Source: Marinospirillum sp.
Lineage (GTDB): Bacteria > Pseudomonadota > Gammaproteobacteria > Pseudomonadales > Halomonadaceae
Reading direction: 5' to 3'
Assembly: GCF_014859565.1 (NCBI RefSeq)
Contig: NZ_JACUUA010000007.1
Coordinates: 1-48,795, forward strand
DNA length: 48,795 bases
Shown: in pieces, positions 36,301 to 44,715 of the stretch
Numbering within the stretch: position 1 is the first letter of the stretch
Layout: each line of letters opens with the position of its first letter
The notes under the pieces: generated by a model
Database searches by the model: none
What the model was told of the DNA's origin: nothing
Seen by the model: only the letters and a program-made list of their open reading frames with translations
Program-made: the position numbers and the translations under genes

Positions 36301-37270
36301 CACCAGTGGCACCTTCATCACGAATCTCACCACCGGCACCGGTTGCCGCACCGGGGAAGGGTGCAATGGCTGTCGGGTGGTTGTGGGTTTCCACCTTCAT
36401 CAGGATGTGGGTGGGTTCAGTGACCGGCTGCCAGCTGTGGGTTTCCGGCTGAGGGAAAAAGCGCGGTGCCTCAAAACCTTCAATCACCGAGGCATTATCC
36501 TTGTAAGCAGATAACACACCCTCGGGTGATTCTTTGTAGGTGTTGCGGATCATGCCAAATAGGGAGTGAGGGGAGTCTTCACCGTTAATTGTCCAACTGG
36601 CATTAAAAATTTTGTGGCGGCAATGTTCCGAGTTGGCCTGAGCAAACATCATCAGCTCAACATCGTTGGGGTTGCGTCCCAGATCGTTGAAACTTGTTAC
36701 CAGATAATCAATTTCGTCATCAGCCAGTGCCAGTCCCAGATTGGTGTTGGCTTTGACCAGTGCCGCACGGCCACCACCCAGAATATCCACACTGCCCAGC
36801 GGGCGAGGGGATTCATGGCGGAACAGCTGGCTGGCAGAGGTTGTATCACGCAGCAGGGTTTCGGTCATGCGATCAAACAGCTGGTTGCCGATTAACTCAG
36901 CTTCCTGACTACTCAGTGGCTGACTGCTCTGGACGGTGTAGGCAATACCTCGTTCCAGTCGCTGAATCTGTGTGAGATCACAGTTGCGGGCAATGTCGGT
37001 TGCCTTGGATGACCAGGGGGATTGAGTACCCAGTCTAGGCACCACAAGAAAGAGTTCGCCACTCAAATCCTGCTGTTCACCGGTCGGGCCATAGTTCAGC
37101 AGGGCTTCCAATACCTGAAGTTGTTCGGTGCTCAAATCGGCAGACAGGTCTGCCAGATGCAGGTACTCAGCGTAGAGTCCGGTGACAGAAGCAGAAATCG
37201 CCTGAAGCTGAGTCAGGAGTTTCTGGGAACGAAAAGCTGAAAGAGCAGGTGCGCCTCGCAGTTGCAGCAT
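33362..37270 (-). CDS. purL: Phosphoribosylformylglycinamidine synthase (single-chain PurL)
   Basis: A 1302-residue enzyme of de novo purine synthesis converting FGAR, ATP and glutamine to FGAM. The N-terminal PurS-like domain, the linker and the FGAM synthetase core are visible ([26 protein letters not shown] region, [10 protein letters not shown]). The glutaminase domain with nucleophile Cys in [10 protein letters not shown] and the PHPER motif completes the chain. Length matches large gammaproteobacterial PurL. The ATG at 37270 with GAGG 7 nt upstream is preferred over a TTG two codons earlier. It is divergent from mltF. Confidence 0.97.
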   Translation of the reverse strand: MLQLRGAPALSAFRSQKLLTQLQAISASVTGLYAEYLHLADLSADLSTEQLQVLEALLNYGPTGEQQDLSGELFLVVPRLGTQSPWSSKATDIARNCDLTQIQRLERGIAYTVQSSQPLSSQEAELIGNQLFDRMTETLLRDTTSASQLFRHESPRPLGSVDILGGGRAALVKANTNLGLALADDEIDYLVTSFNDLGRNPNDVELMMFAQANSEHCRHKIFNASWTINGEDSPHSLFGMIRNTYKESPEGVLSAYKDNASVIEGFEAPRFFPQPETHSWQPVTEPTHILMKVETHNHPTAIAPFPGAATGAGGEIRDEGATGVGSKPKAGLTGFTVSNLRIPGYTQPWEAQDYGKPERIVSALDIMIEGPLGGAAFNNEFGRPNLNGYFRTYEEDAPGLNGNERRGYHKPIMLAGGLGNIRPNHVEKGEIPVGAKLIVLGGPAMNIGLGGGAASSMATGSSSADLDFASVQRENAEIERRAQEVIDRCWGMGDKNPICFIHDVGAGGLSNALPELVKDGERGGLFDLRAVPNAEPGMSPLEIWCNEAQERYVLAIAPDSLELFDQLCRRERAPYAVVGEALAEHHLTVKDGHFESKPVDLPMSVLFGKPPKMQRSFDRQTLQLPQLNLQDVSLAEAAERVLSLPTVASKQFLITIGDRSVSGLVARDQMVGPWQVPVADCAVTTTTSFNETGEAMAMGERTPLALINPAASGRMAVAESITNIAAASIRQLSDIKLSANWMSAANHPGENQALYDTVYAVGMELCPQLGIAIPVGKDSMSMRTVWQDEQGQEKAITSPLSLVVTAFAPVTAARQTLTPQLRTDQGETDLLLIDLGRGQNRLGGSALAQVYNQLGDTAPDLDDAEDLKAFFAVIQGLNSENKLLAYHDRSDGGLFATLAEMAFAGHTGLDIKLELLAENASEALAALLSEELGAVVQIRQQDTEYVLMQLAAAGLGDCAQVIGRPASDDLLSFSLDGDLLLQASRIEYQRRWAETSYHIQALRDNADCALEEFDNLLDAKDPGISPKLSFDLNEDLAAPYLNLQQRPKVVILREQGVNSHMETAAAFYRAGFDPIDVHMSDLLAGAVNMAEFRGLAACGGFSYGDVLGAGGGWAKSILFHPKVRDAFAAFFAREDTFSLGICNGCQMLSQLKDLIPGADHWPRFVRNQSEQFEARVATVEVQKSASILLAGMEGSRLPIAVSHGEGRAEFRDASHLQQVEQNSSIALRFVNNYGEVTQRYPFNPNGSPAGITGLTSQDGRATIMMPHPERVARTINNSWHPDHWGEQGPWQRLFANARRWVK

Positions 37271-37569
37271 GAGCAAGCCTCATCAGAGCAGGAAAAATTG
37301 CCGCGAATGATAGCGCAAAGCGGCTTAGAGGGCTACGAAAGGACAAAAAATGAGCAGTGAGTCACAAAAAATGTATCTGGATTGGCGCTTTTTTAATCAC
37401 CCTCTGTTAAAATTACACAATACAACGCAATTACACCCCTAATTACAAGAATAGCCTGATCGGGAAACCACTGCTCCGGCTGCCTTTTTTTACCTTTTTG
37501 GCAGCGGTCAGACATAGGCTCGGCAATTCAATCCGAGCATAACGCTTAAACAACAGTCGAGTTTTTTCG

Positions 37570-39009
37570 ATGAGCCTTTCTTTTATGAAGATTAAAATTG
37601 TATTGATTTTATTGGTCATGCTGCTGGTCGTTACCGGTTGCAGACAAGCCGACACGCTGGATCAGGTACTCAGTAAAGGCAGTCTGACAGTTGCTTTACG
37701 TAACACGCCCTCTGTTTATTATCAACACCGTGAAGGTTATGCCGGTTTTGAATATGAACTGGTGCAATCCTTTGCTGAACATCTGGGCGTTGAGCTGAAT
37801 ATTGTCAGTGTGGACAGTGAAGCGGAAATGGAACGTGCATTGCTGAATGGTACAGTGGATATGGCTGCGGGTGGCCTGGGTTTAACCCGCGAGCGCATCA
37901 GCAACTTCTCTGTATCAACACCGCTGCTGCAGTCGCCCCAGATGGTGGTTTACCGTCGTGGTCATTTTCGTCCAAGAACCTGGGATGATCTGCAGGAAGG
38001 TACTCTGGCTGTGCTGGCACGTTCACGTCAGGCCGAGGTATTAAAGAGCCACCAGGAAGCTTTCCCGCATCTGAGCTGGATGGAAACTGAAGATCTGGAA
38101 GTGACGGATCTGCTGAAGATGATTCAGGACGGTGACCTGGATTATGCACTGGTCAGTGCCCAGGATTTTAATATCAACCGCTTCTTTTTTCCTCGTGTGG
38201 GTGTAGCTTTTGATACCGAGGAAACCACCGATCTGGTGTGGCTGTTCCAGAAGAATTTGCGTTCCCAGATAGGGATGGCGGCCAGTGGTTTTGTGCAGCT
38301 GGCGCGTAAACAAGGGCTGGTGGATGAAGTCCGTGAGCGTTATTATCGTCACGAAGAGCATCTGGAATATGTAGGTGCGCCTTTGTTTCTGCGGCATGTT
38401 CGCTCTCGTTTGCCGCAGTATGAAGAACACTTCCGTGCTGCAGCAGAGGCGCAGGATTTAGATTGGCTGCTACTGGCCGCAGTGGGTTTTCAGGAATCAC
38501 ACTGGCGGCAGAATGCTGTTTCTCCCACCGGGGTACGTGGGTTGATGATGCTGACCCGCCGTACTGCTGATGAATTGGGTGTTAATCGCCTCGACCCACT
38601 GCAAAGTATTGAAGGTGGCTCCCGTTATTTGCGCCAGATGTACAACCGTATTCCTGAACGGATTCAGGGTAATGATCGTCTTTATATGGCCTTGGCCGCT
38701 TACAATGTCGGTATGGGGCATCTGGAAGATGCACGCAGAATTACCGAGTCCCAGGGTTTTAATCCCGACAGCTGGGATGATGTGGCAAAACACCTGCCGT
38801 TATTAAGTCAGCGTCAGTGGTATCGTCATACCCGTTTTGGTTATGCCCGGGGTAAAGAGCCGGTAGTTTATGTTGAGAACATTCGTCGTTATCGAGAAAT
38901 TCTCCAGTGGAACGAACGTATTCAAGCTAATTTTATGGAAGAACTGGAAGCAAGGTCAGCCAACGTCAGGTTTGAAACCGCTTTCCGCAAGGTTCCTCCG
39001 ATCATTTAA
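37570..39009 (+). CDS. mltF: Membrane-bound lytic murein transglycosylase F
   Basis: A 479-residue lipoprotein. The signal sequence ends with lipobox VVTGC (C about residue 23). A periplasmic solute-binding-like domain spans about residues 35-265 (SLTVALRNTPSVYYQ). The C-terminal SLT domain has catalytic Glu in GFQESHWRQNAVSPTGVRGLMML and the AAYNVGMGH motif. It cleaves peptidoglycan to 1,6-anhydromuropeptides at the outer membrane. The start at 37570 could instead be the in-frame ATG at 37585. The divergent purL neighbour is conserved in gammaproteobacteria. Confidence 0.94.
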   Translation: MSLSFMKIKIVLILLVMLLVVTGCRQADTLDQVLSKGSLTVALRNTPSVYYQHREGYAGFEYELVQSFAEHLGVELNIVSVDSEAEMERALLNGTVDMAAGGLGLTRERISNFSVSTPLLQSPQMVVYRRGHFRPRTWDDLQEGTLAVLARSRQAEVLKSHQEAFPHLSWMETEDLEVTDLLKMIQDGDLDYALVSAQDFNINRFFFPRVGVAFDTEETTDLVWLFQKNLRSQIGMAASGFVQLARKQGLVDEVRERYYRHEEHLEYVGAPLFLRHVRSRLPQYEEHFRAAAEAQDLDWLLLAAVGFQESHWRQNAVSPTGVRGLMMLTRRTADELGVNRLDPLQSIEGGSRYLRQMYNRIPERIQGNDRLYMALAAYNVGMGHLEDARRITESQGFNPDSWDDVAKHLPLLSQRQWYRHTRFGYARGKEPVVYVENIRRYREILQWNERIQANFMEELEARSANVRFETAFRKVPPII

Positions 39010-39032
39010 AGCCAGGGCAACACCTGCTTGTC

Positions 39033-39064
39033 ACCGAGATCTCCTTACGGGGATCTCGGTTTTT
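39033..39064 (+). terminator. Intrinsic terminator of mltF
   Basis: ACCGAGATCTCC and GGGGATCTCGGT form a 12-bp stem with one T-G wobble and loop TTAC, followed by TTTTT. It begins 24 bp after the mltF stop. The reverse strand has no matching T-run, so it mainly acts on the plus strand. Confidence 0.9.
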
Positions 39065-39086
39065 GTTGCCGGTCAGAAGGCCTCGG

Positions 39087-42000
39087 TCAGAGTTCTTTCA
39101 CGGTCTGAGCCTGTGTTTTGGCCAGCTGACGGTAAGTCAGGGAGATTCGATCACCCAACACCAGCATGCAGGGTGTCAGGATCAGAGTGAGCAGGGTGGC
39201 AAAAGCCAGACCACCGGCAATGGCGCTGGACAACTGTCGCCACCATTGTGTGGAGGGTGCACCCCAGCCCAGACTGGGTTCCATCAGGTTGACGTTGACC
39301 CCCAGTACCATTGGCATCAAGCCAAGAATGGTGGTCGCTGCTGTTAACAACACTGGGCGCAGACGCAGGCAGCCGGTTTCCAGTGCAGCTTCATAGGCGG
39401 GTAACCCCTGCTGACGTATGCGATTGTAGGTATCAATCAACACAATGTTGTTGTTAACCACAATACCAGCCAGGGCAATAACCCCCATGCCTACCATGAC
39501 AATTCCAAAAGCCTGACCTGCCAGCATTAACCCCAGTAACACGCCTGCTGTGGAAAACAGGATGGCGGACAACACCAGTGCCGTTTGATACATGCTATTG
39601 AATTGCAGCACCAGAATCAGCAGCATCAGGAAGATGGCAACAAAAAAGGCTGCCACCAGAAACTGAGCGGCCTCTTGCATGTCAGCATCTTCACCGGCTA
39701 CGCGCACACTGACTCCTTCCGGCAATTCCGACAAAAAAGGTCGTAACTGGCTCAGGCGCTCATCCAGTTGATAACCTTGTTGCAGGTCGGCCTGTAATGT
39801 CAGGGTACGACGGCCATCCAGTCGGCGCAGTGTGCCGGTTTTGGCTGCTGGTTCCAGAGTGACAAAGTTGCTGAGTGGAATCTGTCCTTGCGGGGTCTGC
39901 AGAGTCATACGCTGTAACTGATCCAGTGTTCTTGCCTGAACCGGCAGGCGTACCCGAATATCTACTTCATCAGAAGCATCTTCCGGCCGATAGCTAGCCA
40001 GCATCAGGCCGGTAGTCACCAGCTGTACGGCACTGCCTACCGAGGATACATCAGTACCAAAGCGAGCAGCGGCCTCACGATCCACCAGGAAGCGCCACTC
40101 CACACCGGGTAGACTGCGATCATCCTGATAATCGGTGAAGCCACCCAGCTCCTGCATCTTTTGCATGATAGCCAGCAGTGCTTCTTCAGCCAGCAGAGTA
40201 TTGGTGGAGCTGATTTCCAGCACTACTGGTTTACCACCACCAGGCCCTTGTTCCTGCTCGCGGAACTCCAGAAAAATACCAGAAATATCCGCTGTTTTAT
40301 CACGCATCTCCTGCATGATCTGTTTGGCAGGGCGGCGCTGGTGCCAATCGGTGAACTGGAATTGCACCACCCCCACGGTATCTTCCGGGGTACTGCCACC
40401 AAAACCACCACCAGCCTGACCGGCAAACGAACGAGCATACAGGGCTTTTATTTCCGGCATGCCCAGCAGACGGTCTTCCACCCGACGCACCAGCTGATCC
40501 CGCTCATAAACGGACAAGTCACCCCGTGCACGGATTTGCACCTGGGCTGATTCCGGTTCAACCGCAGGGAAAAAGTCCACACCATGATTAAAGCGGGCAT
40601 AAGCGACATAAATGACGGCAATCAATAACAACATGCCGGTCAGTGTCCACCCAGGATGATGCAGAAGTTTAGCCAGCAGTTGGCGATAGACTTTGCCAGT
40701 GCGGCTGGTGGGTGTGTTACTGGCATGAAAATCTGATACTGCTTCTGCGGCATCAACAGGAGCCGCTCCCGGACGGATTTTTTTTCCGCCGGACACACTG
40801 CCCAGGGTGGGTAGAAATACCAGCGCCATCGCCAAGGAAGCTAACAGACATAAAATAACCGTGATGGGCAGAAACTTCATGAACTCCCCCACCATGCCCG
40901 GCCAGAACAACAGCGGTGCAAATACCGACAAGGTGGTGGCCGTTGAAGCAATGATTGGCCAGGCCATGCGATTGGCTGCCTGATGCCAGGCATCGGCAGG
41001 TTCCAGCCCTTCTTCCAGATAACGATCCGCCAGTTCAGTGACCACCAGCGCACCATCCACCAGCATGCCTGCGACCAGAATCAGTGAAAAAAGCACCATC
41101 ATGTTGAGGGTGTAACCCAGTGATGAAATCAGCAGGATACCCACCAGAAAAGCACCGGGAATAGTGATGCCCACCAGCAGTGCAGAACGCAGTCCCATGG
41201 CAGCAATCACCAGTAACATCACCAGCACTACTGCAGTGAGTACGTTGTTGAGCAGATCGGTCAGGGAGTTTTCCACCTCAATGGATTGATCCATGATGAA
41301 GTCAATTTCCAGCCCCTCTGGCAACAAAGGCAGAGCCGCATCCAGCAGAGCCTTGACCTGCTGCACTGTTTGAATCACGTTGGCTCCGGTGCGCTTGGTC
41401 ACCTCCAGCACTAATGCCGGTTGGCCGTTAATTCGTGCAAACCCTGCAGGGTCTTTAAAGGCACGATGAAGGGTAGCAATGTCACCAAAAGTGACTACGG
41501 TGCTGCCTTCCACCTTGACCGGCATTTTGAGCAAATCATCCAGATTCTCGATTACCCCGGGGACTTTCATTGCCATACGACCGGCACCGGTATCCAGGCT
41601 GCCAGCAGCCACCAGCCGGTTATTGCGGGAAACAAGATTAAAGAGTTGTCCGTAGTCCAGCCCATAACTTTCCATCACCAGTGGATCAACCAGAATCTCC
41701 AGCAGGTCTTCGCGGTCGCCGCCGATATCCACTTCCAGAATATTGGGAATGGCTTCGAGTTCTTCTTTGATACGTCGTCCAACAGCAACCAGTGTAGGTT
41801 CATCCAAGGGGCCGGATAAACCAATCGACAGAATAGGGAAGAGTGCGGTATTGATCTCATGCACTCTGGGTTCATCTGCCTCGGAGGGGAGTTTACTGCG
41901 GGCAGTATCCACCTTTTCTCGCACATTCTGTAAAGCTTTTGCCGGATCAGAACCGGCATCAAACTCCAGCAGCACCGAAGCATGGCCTTCGGATGCCATA

Positions 42001-42248
42001 CCGGTCATTTTTTTGATGCCTTCCAGTGAGCGCAACTCTTGCTCCATCGGACGCACCAGCAGGCGCTCGGCATCTTCCGGACTGATCCCTTCCAGCCCCA
42101 TCGAGATATAAACAAAAGGAATGGTGATGTCAGGGAAGGCCTCCTTGGGAATGACAACATAGGATGCCCAGCCAGCAATAATCAGAAAGAGCAGAGCCAG
42201 CAGAGTGGCACGGCTGCGGTTGATGGCAGCACGAATCAGACTGGACAT
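39087..42248 (-). CDS. RND efflux permease (AcrB-like superfamily)
   Basis: A 1053-residue RND transporter with two repeats of one TM, a large periplasmic loop and five further TMs. Repeat 1 begins near residue 14 and repeat 2 near 530. In TM4 the usual paired aspartates are replaced by D398-G399 (GMLVDGALVV). In TM10 the relay lysine is absent (GIVVNNNIVLID). Signature pieces VIPKEAFPDITIPFVYI and FFPAVEPESAQVQI are those of HAE-type exporters of small hydrophobic compounds. It starts directly after the adaptor stop (TAA then ATG). No TolC-type outer-membrane gene is beside it. Substrate unknown. Confidence 0.92.
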   Translation of the reverse strand: MSSLIRAAINRSRATLLALLFLIIAGWASYVVIPKEAFPDITIPFVYISMGLEGISPEDAERLLVRPMEQELRSLEGIKKMTGMASEGHASVLLEFDAGSDPAKALQNVREKVDTARSKLPSEADEPRVHEINTALFPILSIGLSGPLDEPTLVAVGRRIKEELEAIPNILEVDIGGDREDLLEILVDPLVMESYGLDYGQLFNLVSRNNRLVAAGSLDTGAGRMAMKVPGVIENLDDLLKMPVKVEGSTVVTFGDIATLHRAFKDPAGFARINGQPALVLEVTKRTGANVIQTVQQVKALLDAALPLLPEGLEIDFIMDQSIEVENSLTDLLNNVLTAVVLVMLLVIAAMGLRSALLVGITIPGAFLVGILLISSLGYTLNMMVLFSLILVAGMLVDGALVVTELADRYLEEGLEPADAWHQAANRMAWPIIASTATTLSVFAPLLFWPGMVGEFMKFLPITVILCLLASLAMALVFLPTLGSVSGGKKIRPGAAPVDAAEAVSDFHASNTPTSRTGKVYRQLLAKLLHHPGWTLTGMLLLIAVIYVAYARFNHGVDFFPAVEPESAQVQIRARGDLSVYERDQLVRRVEDRLLGMPEIKALYARSFAGQAGGGFGGSTPEDTVGVVQFQFTDWHQRRPAKQIMQEMRDKTADISGIFLEFREQEQGPGGGKPVVLEISSTNTLLAEEALLAIMQKMQELGGFTDYQDDRSLPGVEWRFLVDREAAARFGTDVSSVGSAVQLVTTGLMLASYRPEDASDEVDIRVRLPVQARTLDQLQRMTLQTPQGQIPLSNFVTLEPAAKTGTLRRLDGRRTLTLQADLQQGYQLDERLSQLRPFLSELPEGVSVRVAGEDADMQEAAQFLVAAFFVAIFLMLLILVLQFNSMYQTALVLSAILFSTAGVLLGLMLAGQAFGIVMVGMGVIALAGIVVNNNIVLIDTYNRIRQQGLPAYEAALETGCLRLRPVLLTAATTILGLMPMVLGVNVNLMEPSLGWGAPSTQWWRQLSSAIAGGLAFATLLTLILTPCMLVLGDRISLTYRQLAKTQAQTVKEL

Positions 42249-43349
42249 TTATTCTGCTCCCGGCTGGTTCTGCGGTACTGGAGTCACCTTATCTCCGGCA
42301 TTAACAAAACCACCACCCAGGGTGATGACCTGCGCTCTGGGCGGTAAACCGGTTATCCATGCACCCTGATTGTCACTGGTCAGCAGCTGTATAGGTGAAA
42401 AAATCACCTGCTGGCGATCATCAACGTGTTTAACTCCCGGGCGACCTTGTGCATCCAGACTCAGCAGTGCCAGTGACAGGTAATGCGCTGTGGTGGGACT
42501 TAATTGAATTTGCAGGGTGGCGCTGGCACCGGCCAGACGCCGCTGTTCAGGATTATCCAGCAAAGCCTCCACACGGAAGGTGCGTGTACTGGCATCCGCC
42601 ATACTACCAATCAGACTGATTTGTCCCTGCAGTTCTTTACCATCCAGCAGTTGCAGTGTGACCTGCTGACCCTTTTGCAGGGCTTGAATACGTTGTTGTG
42701 GCACCTGCGCTACCGCTTTTAACTGATTGATATTCAGCAGGGTAAACAGGGGTTGCCCCGGTTGGACAGACTCACCCAGTTCAACATGACGCTGTTCCAG
42801 CAAACCACTAAAAGGAGCTTTGGGACGGGTATGCGCCAGATCCAACAGGGCGGTTTCCAGCTCGGCTTCAACCTGTAACAGGCTGCTTTGCAAGCGCAGT
42901 AGATCCGTTTCAGATAGCAAGTTGGAGTCTCGCAGTCGTGCTGCTGCTTTCAGCTCAGCTGCTCGGCTGGCTCGTTCGGCCTGCAGGCGTTTTACCTGTG
43001 CAGGTCGAGCATCTACTGCCAGTTGTAACAACTCACTGCCCTGTTGAACCTGTTGACCTTCAGATGCTTTAAAAGCCGTCACACGTCCACCAGTTTCAGC
43101 ACGTAATTCCAGCTGTTGAAAAGGAAACAGCTGCCCCTGCAGAACTTCAATTGGTGTAAACGGTTGGGCATCCATCCAGCGGGTTTCCACACGCATGGAT
43201 GATGTTGTTGATTCTGATGGAGGGCTTTCAGCTTCAGGTGCTTGGGTCTGACTGGAGAAAGAGTCACCACTGGCCAGCCAGATGACCAACAACACAAGCA
43301 GCAACAAAGCCAGAAGCAAAGAAGCCGTTTTTTTACCGGGCATGTGCAT
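42249..43349 (-). CDS. RND efflux periplasmic adaptor
   Basis: About 366 residues, a membrane-fusion protein. It has an N-terminal anchor (SLLLALLLLVLLVIWLASG), a lipoyl domain split around an alpha-hairpin (RAETGGRVTAFKASEGQQVQQG ... APFSGLLEQRHVELGESVQPG, shown in part), a beta-barrel (GQQVTLQLLDGKELQGQI) and a membrane-proximal domain. It links the RND pump to an outer-membrane channel. The start is unclear: ATG 43349 or 43343, or TTG 43394 with AGGG 7 nt upstream. It lies immediately downstream of metR on the same strand with no terminator between them. Confidence 0.88.
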   Translation of the reverse strand: MHMPGKKTASLLLALLLLVLLVIWLASGDSFSSQTQAPEAESPPSESTTSSMRVETRWMDAQPFTPIEVLQGQLFPFQQLELRAETGGRVTAFKASEGQQVQQGSELLQLAVDARPAQVKRLQAERASRAAELKAAARLRDSNLLSETDLLRLQSSLLQVEAELETALLDLAHTRPKAPFSGLLEQRHVELGESVQPGQPLFTLLNINQLKAVAQVPQQRIQALQKGQQVTLQLLDGKELQGQISLIGSMADASTRTFRVEALLDNPEQRRLAGASATLQIQLSPTTAHYLSLALLSLDAQGRPGVKHVDDRQQVIFSPIQLLTSDNQGAWITGLPPRAQVITLGGGFVNAGDKVTPVPQNQPGAE

Positions 43350-43417
43350 TCCATTTGGAGGTTTGGACTGGAGAGTCTGCACTGATTTTCTCAAATAAAA
43401 CACCCTGTAAACAAGAA

Positions 43418-44335
43418 TTATTCGGTAGGGAGAATACCTTCCAGTACCTCGGCGGAGGTCTTGCGAGCGGTATTGATAAAATCACCAATAAATTCAAGTG
43501 ACTGCTGATTATCGCGGTGAGCGGCATAGAGTGTACCCCAGGTGCCCTGCTCACCCAGCCGTCTTGCTGCAACATAATCCCGCTCCAGATACTCGGTGAT
43601 TGCCCAGCTTGGCAGCGCACAAACCCCCCGATGACTGGCAACCAGCTGCATCATCAAAATGGTCAGCTCTGCTGTACGGATACCGGCAGGTTCAACACCG
43701 GCAGGGTCAAGAAAATGGGTAAAAATATCCAGCAGATTACGCTCTACGGGATAGGTGATCAGTGTTTCTGCCACCAGATCTTGTGGATCAATCCAGCTTT
43801 TTGCTGTTAATGCATGATCCTTGGGGATGGCCAGCAGGCTTTCATAACGGAACAGCGGGGTATAACTGATGCCGTCAATCGGGCGAGGATCGGCGGTAAT
43901 CACCAGATCCAGCTCCTGACGTTTTAGTGCGGGTAAAGGTGCAAAATGATGCCCGCCCGGCACATCCACCTCTACCTCTGACCACCTGCGCCGAAAGGCA
44001 TCCAGTGTAGGCATCAGCCACTGGTAACAACTGTGGCACTCAATTGCCAGATGTAAACGACCGGCCTGACCCTTCGCCAGGCGTTGTAAATCCCGCTGAG
44101 CGGCTTCCACTCTGGGCAACAAATCATCCGCCAGCTTCAACAAACGCTGCCCGGCAGGAGTGAACTGCAGAGGTTTACTCTTGCGGATGAACAACTCGGT
44201 ATCCAGCAAATGCTCCAGCGCCTTTAACTGATGAGACAGCGCCGACTGAGTCAGATGCAAACGATCCGCAGCATCCACCAGACTACCGGTACTGCGCAGA
44301 GCAACCAGGGTTTTTAAGTGCCTTAAATCAATCAT
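43418..44335 (-). CDS. metR: LysR-type regulator MetR
   Basis: A 305-residue LysR regulator. The HTH is SLVDAADRLHLTQSALSHQL (about residues 17-36). The effector domain follows the MetR pattern (RLHLAIECHSCYQWLMPTLDAF). MetR activates metE using homocysteine as coinducer. It is divergent from metE, and two TGAA-N5-TTCA type sites lie in the intergenic region, the standard autoregulatory arrangement. The start at 44335 has GGGAG 6 nt upstream; 24 upstream in-frame codons are ignored. Confidence 0.94.
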   Translation of the reverse strand: MIDLRHLKTLVALRSTGSLVDAADRLHLTQSALSHQLKALEHLLDTELFIRKSKPLQFTPAGQRLLKLADDLLPRVEAAQRDLQRLAKGQAGRLHLAIECHSCYQWLMPTLDAFRRRWSEVEVDVPGGHHFAPLPALKRQELDLVITADPRPIDGISYTPLFRYESLLAIPKDHALTAKSWIDPQDLVAETLITYPVERNLLDIFTHFLDPAGVEPAGIRTAELTILMMQLVASHRGVCALPSWAITEYLERDYVAARRLGEQGTWGTLYAAHRDNQQSLEFIGDFINTARKTSAEVLEGILPTE

Positions 44336-44362
44336 CCCCTTCTCCCTTGTTTTTTTCTTTGC

Positions 44363-44375
44363 TGAATTATTTTCA
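44363..44375. promoter_or_regulatory. MetR operator, perfect site
   Basis: TGAATTATTTTCA is an exact match to the MetR consensus TGAA-N5-TTCA and extends to GCTGAA...TTCAGC. It lies 28 bp before the metR start codon and is expected to serve metR autorepression and metE activation. Confidence 0.75.
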
Positions 44376-44393
44376 GCTTTAACAGGAAAAACT

Positions 44394-44406
44394 TGAGTTT
44401 GATTCA
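44394..44406. promoter_or_regulatory. MetR operator, imperfect second site
   Basis: TGAGTTTGATTCA matches TGAA-N5-TTCA with one mismatch. Its centre is 31 bp, about three helical turns, from the perfect site, so both face the same side of DNA. It touches the weak metE -35 region (TTCAAT 44403-44408; possible -10 AATACT 44425-44430). Confidence 0.6.
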
Positions 44407-44470
44407 ATTATCCGCTTCCTGAAGAATACTGCAAGTTGGAAAACCACAACTTGTCACTGGCTGGTGGAGA

Positions 44471-44560
44471 GTAAGGCACCGCTGTTCAGGACGCGTGAAT
44501 ACATCCCTGTAAGCTCGGGCAACATCCTGTTGCAGACAGCCTGAACCAGTGATGCCTTAC
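44471..44560. repeat. Dispersed extragenic hairpin element, copy B
   Basis: Arms GTAAGGCACCGCTGTTCAGG (44471-44490) and the 21-base segment 44540-44560 ending in TGATGCCTTAC are imperfect inverted repeats that close the element. The core 44487-44516 matches copy A (33284-33313) in reverse orientation at 29 of 30 bases. An internal hairpin GCAAC-ATCCT-GTTGC (44519-44533) corresponds to the copy A hairpins in position, not in sequence. It lies in the metE leader region. Confidence 0.85.
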
Positions 44561-44576
44561 TTCTACACAGTATCGA

Positions 44577-44686
44577 GCTCGCGGCAAGGTTTGCCTGCAT
44601 GAAGCGGAGCAGGGACAGCGAAGCGCACTGGTAGAGACCGGGAAGGTCGAACCCAGTGATACGCAGGCTACCTTGCAGAAGCGAGC
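44577..44686 (+). ncRNA. Structured RNA candidate in the metE leader
   Basis: Three stacked 6-bp helices close the structure: GCTCGC/GCGAGC (44577-44582, 44681-44686), GCAAGG/CCTTGC (44584-44589, 44671-44676) and GCCTGC/GCAGGC (44593-44598, 44663-44668). An inner hairpin has CACTGG/CCAGTG (44626-44631, 44653-44658) and GACC/GGTC around loop GGGAA (44636-44648). About 27 purine-rich bases with GAAGCG repeated twice lie between. It ends 29 nt before the metE start codon. The CACTGG...CGGGAAGG string recalls the cobalamin riboswitch, but the AdoCbl core segments are absent, so the class is unknown. Confidence 0.5.
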
Positions 44687-44715
44687 GTTGTCTCTATCTA
44701 CAGGAAATCAAGAGC

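Noticed and set aside
37479..37505. GCTGCC/GGCAGC inverted repeat between purL and mltF
   Set aside because: Six-bp stem with a 15-nt T-rich loop is too weak to call; the remaining purL-mltF gap shows only AT-rich promoter-like sequence without a convincing -35/-10 pair.
44577..44686. Classical cobalamin riboswitch before metE
   Set aside because: Although CACTGG...CGGGAAGG and a closing helix are suggestive, the conserved core segments are missing and there is too little sequence between the helices to hold them.
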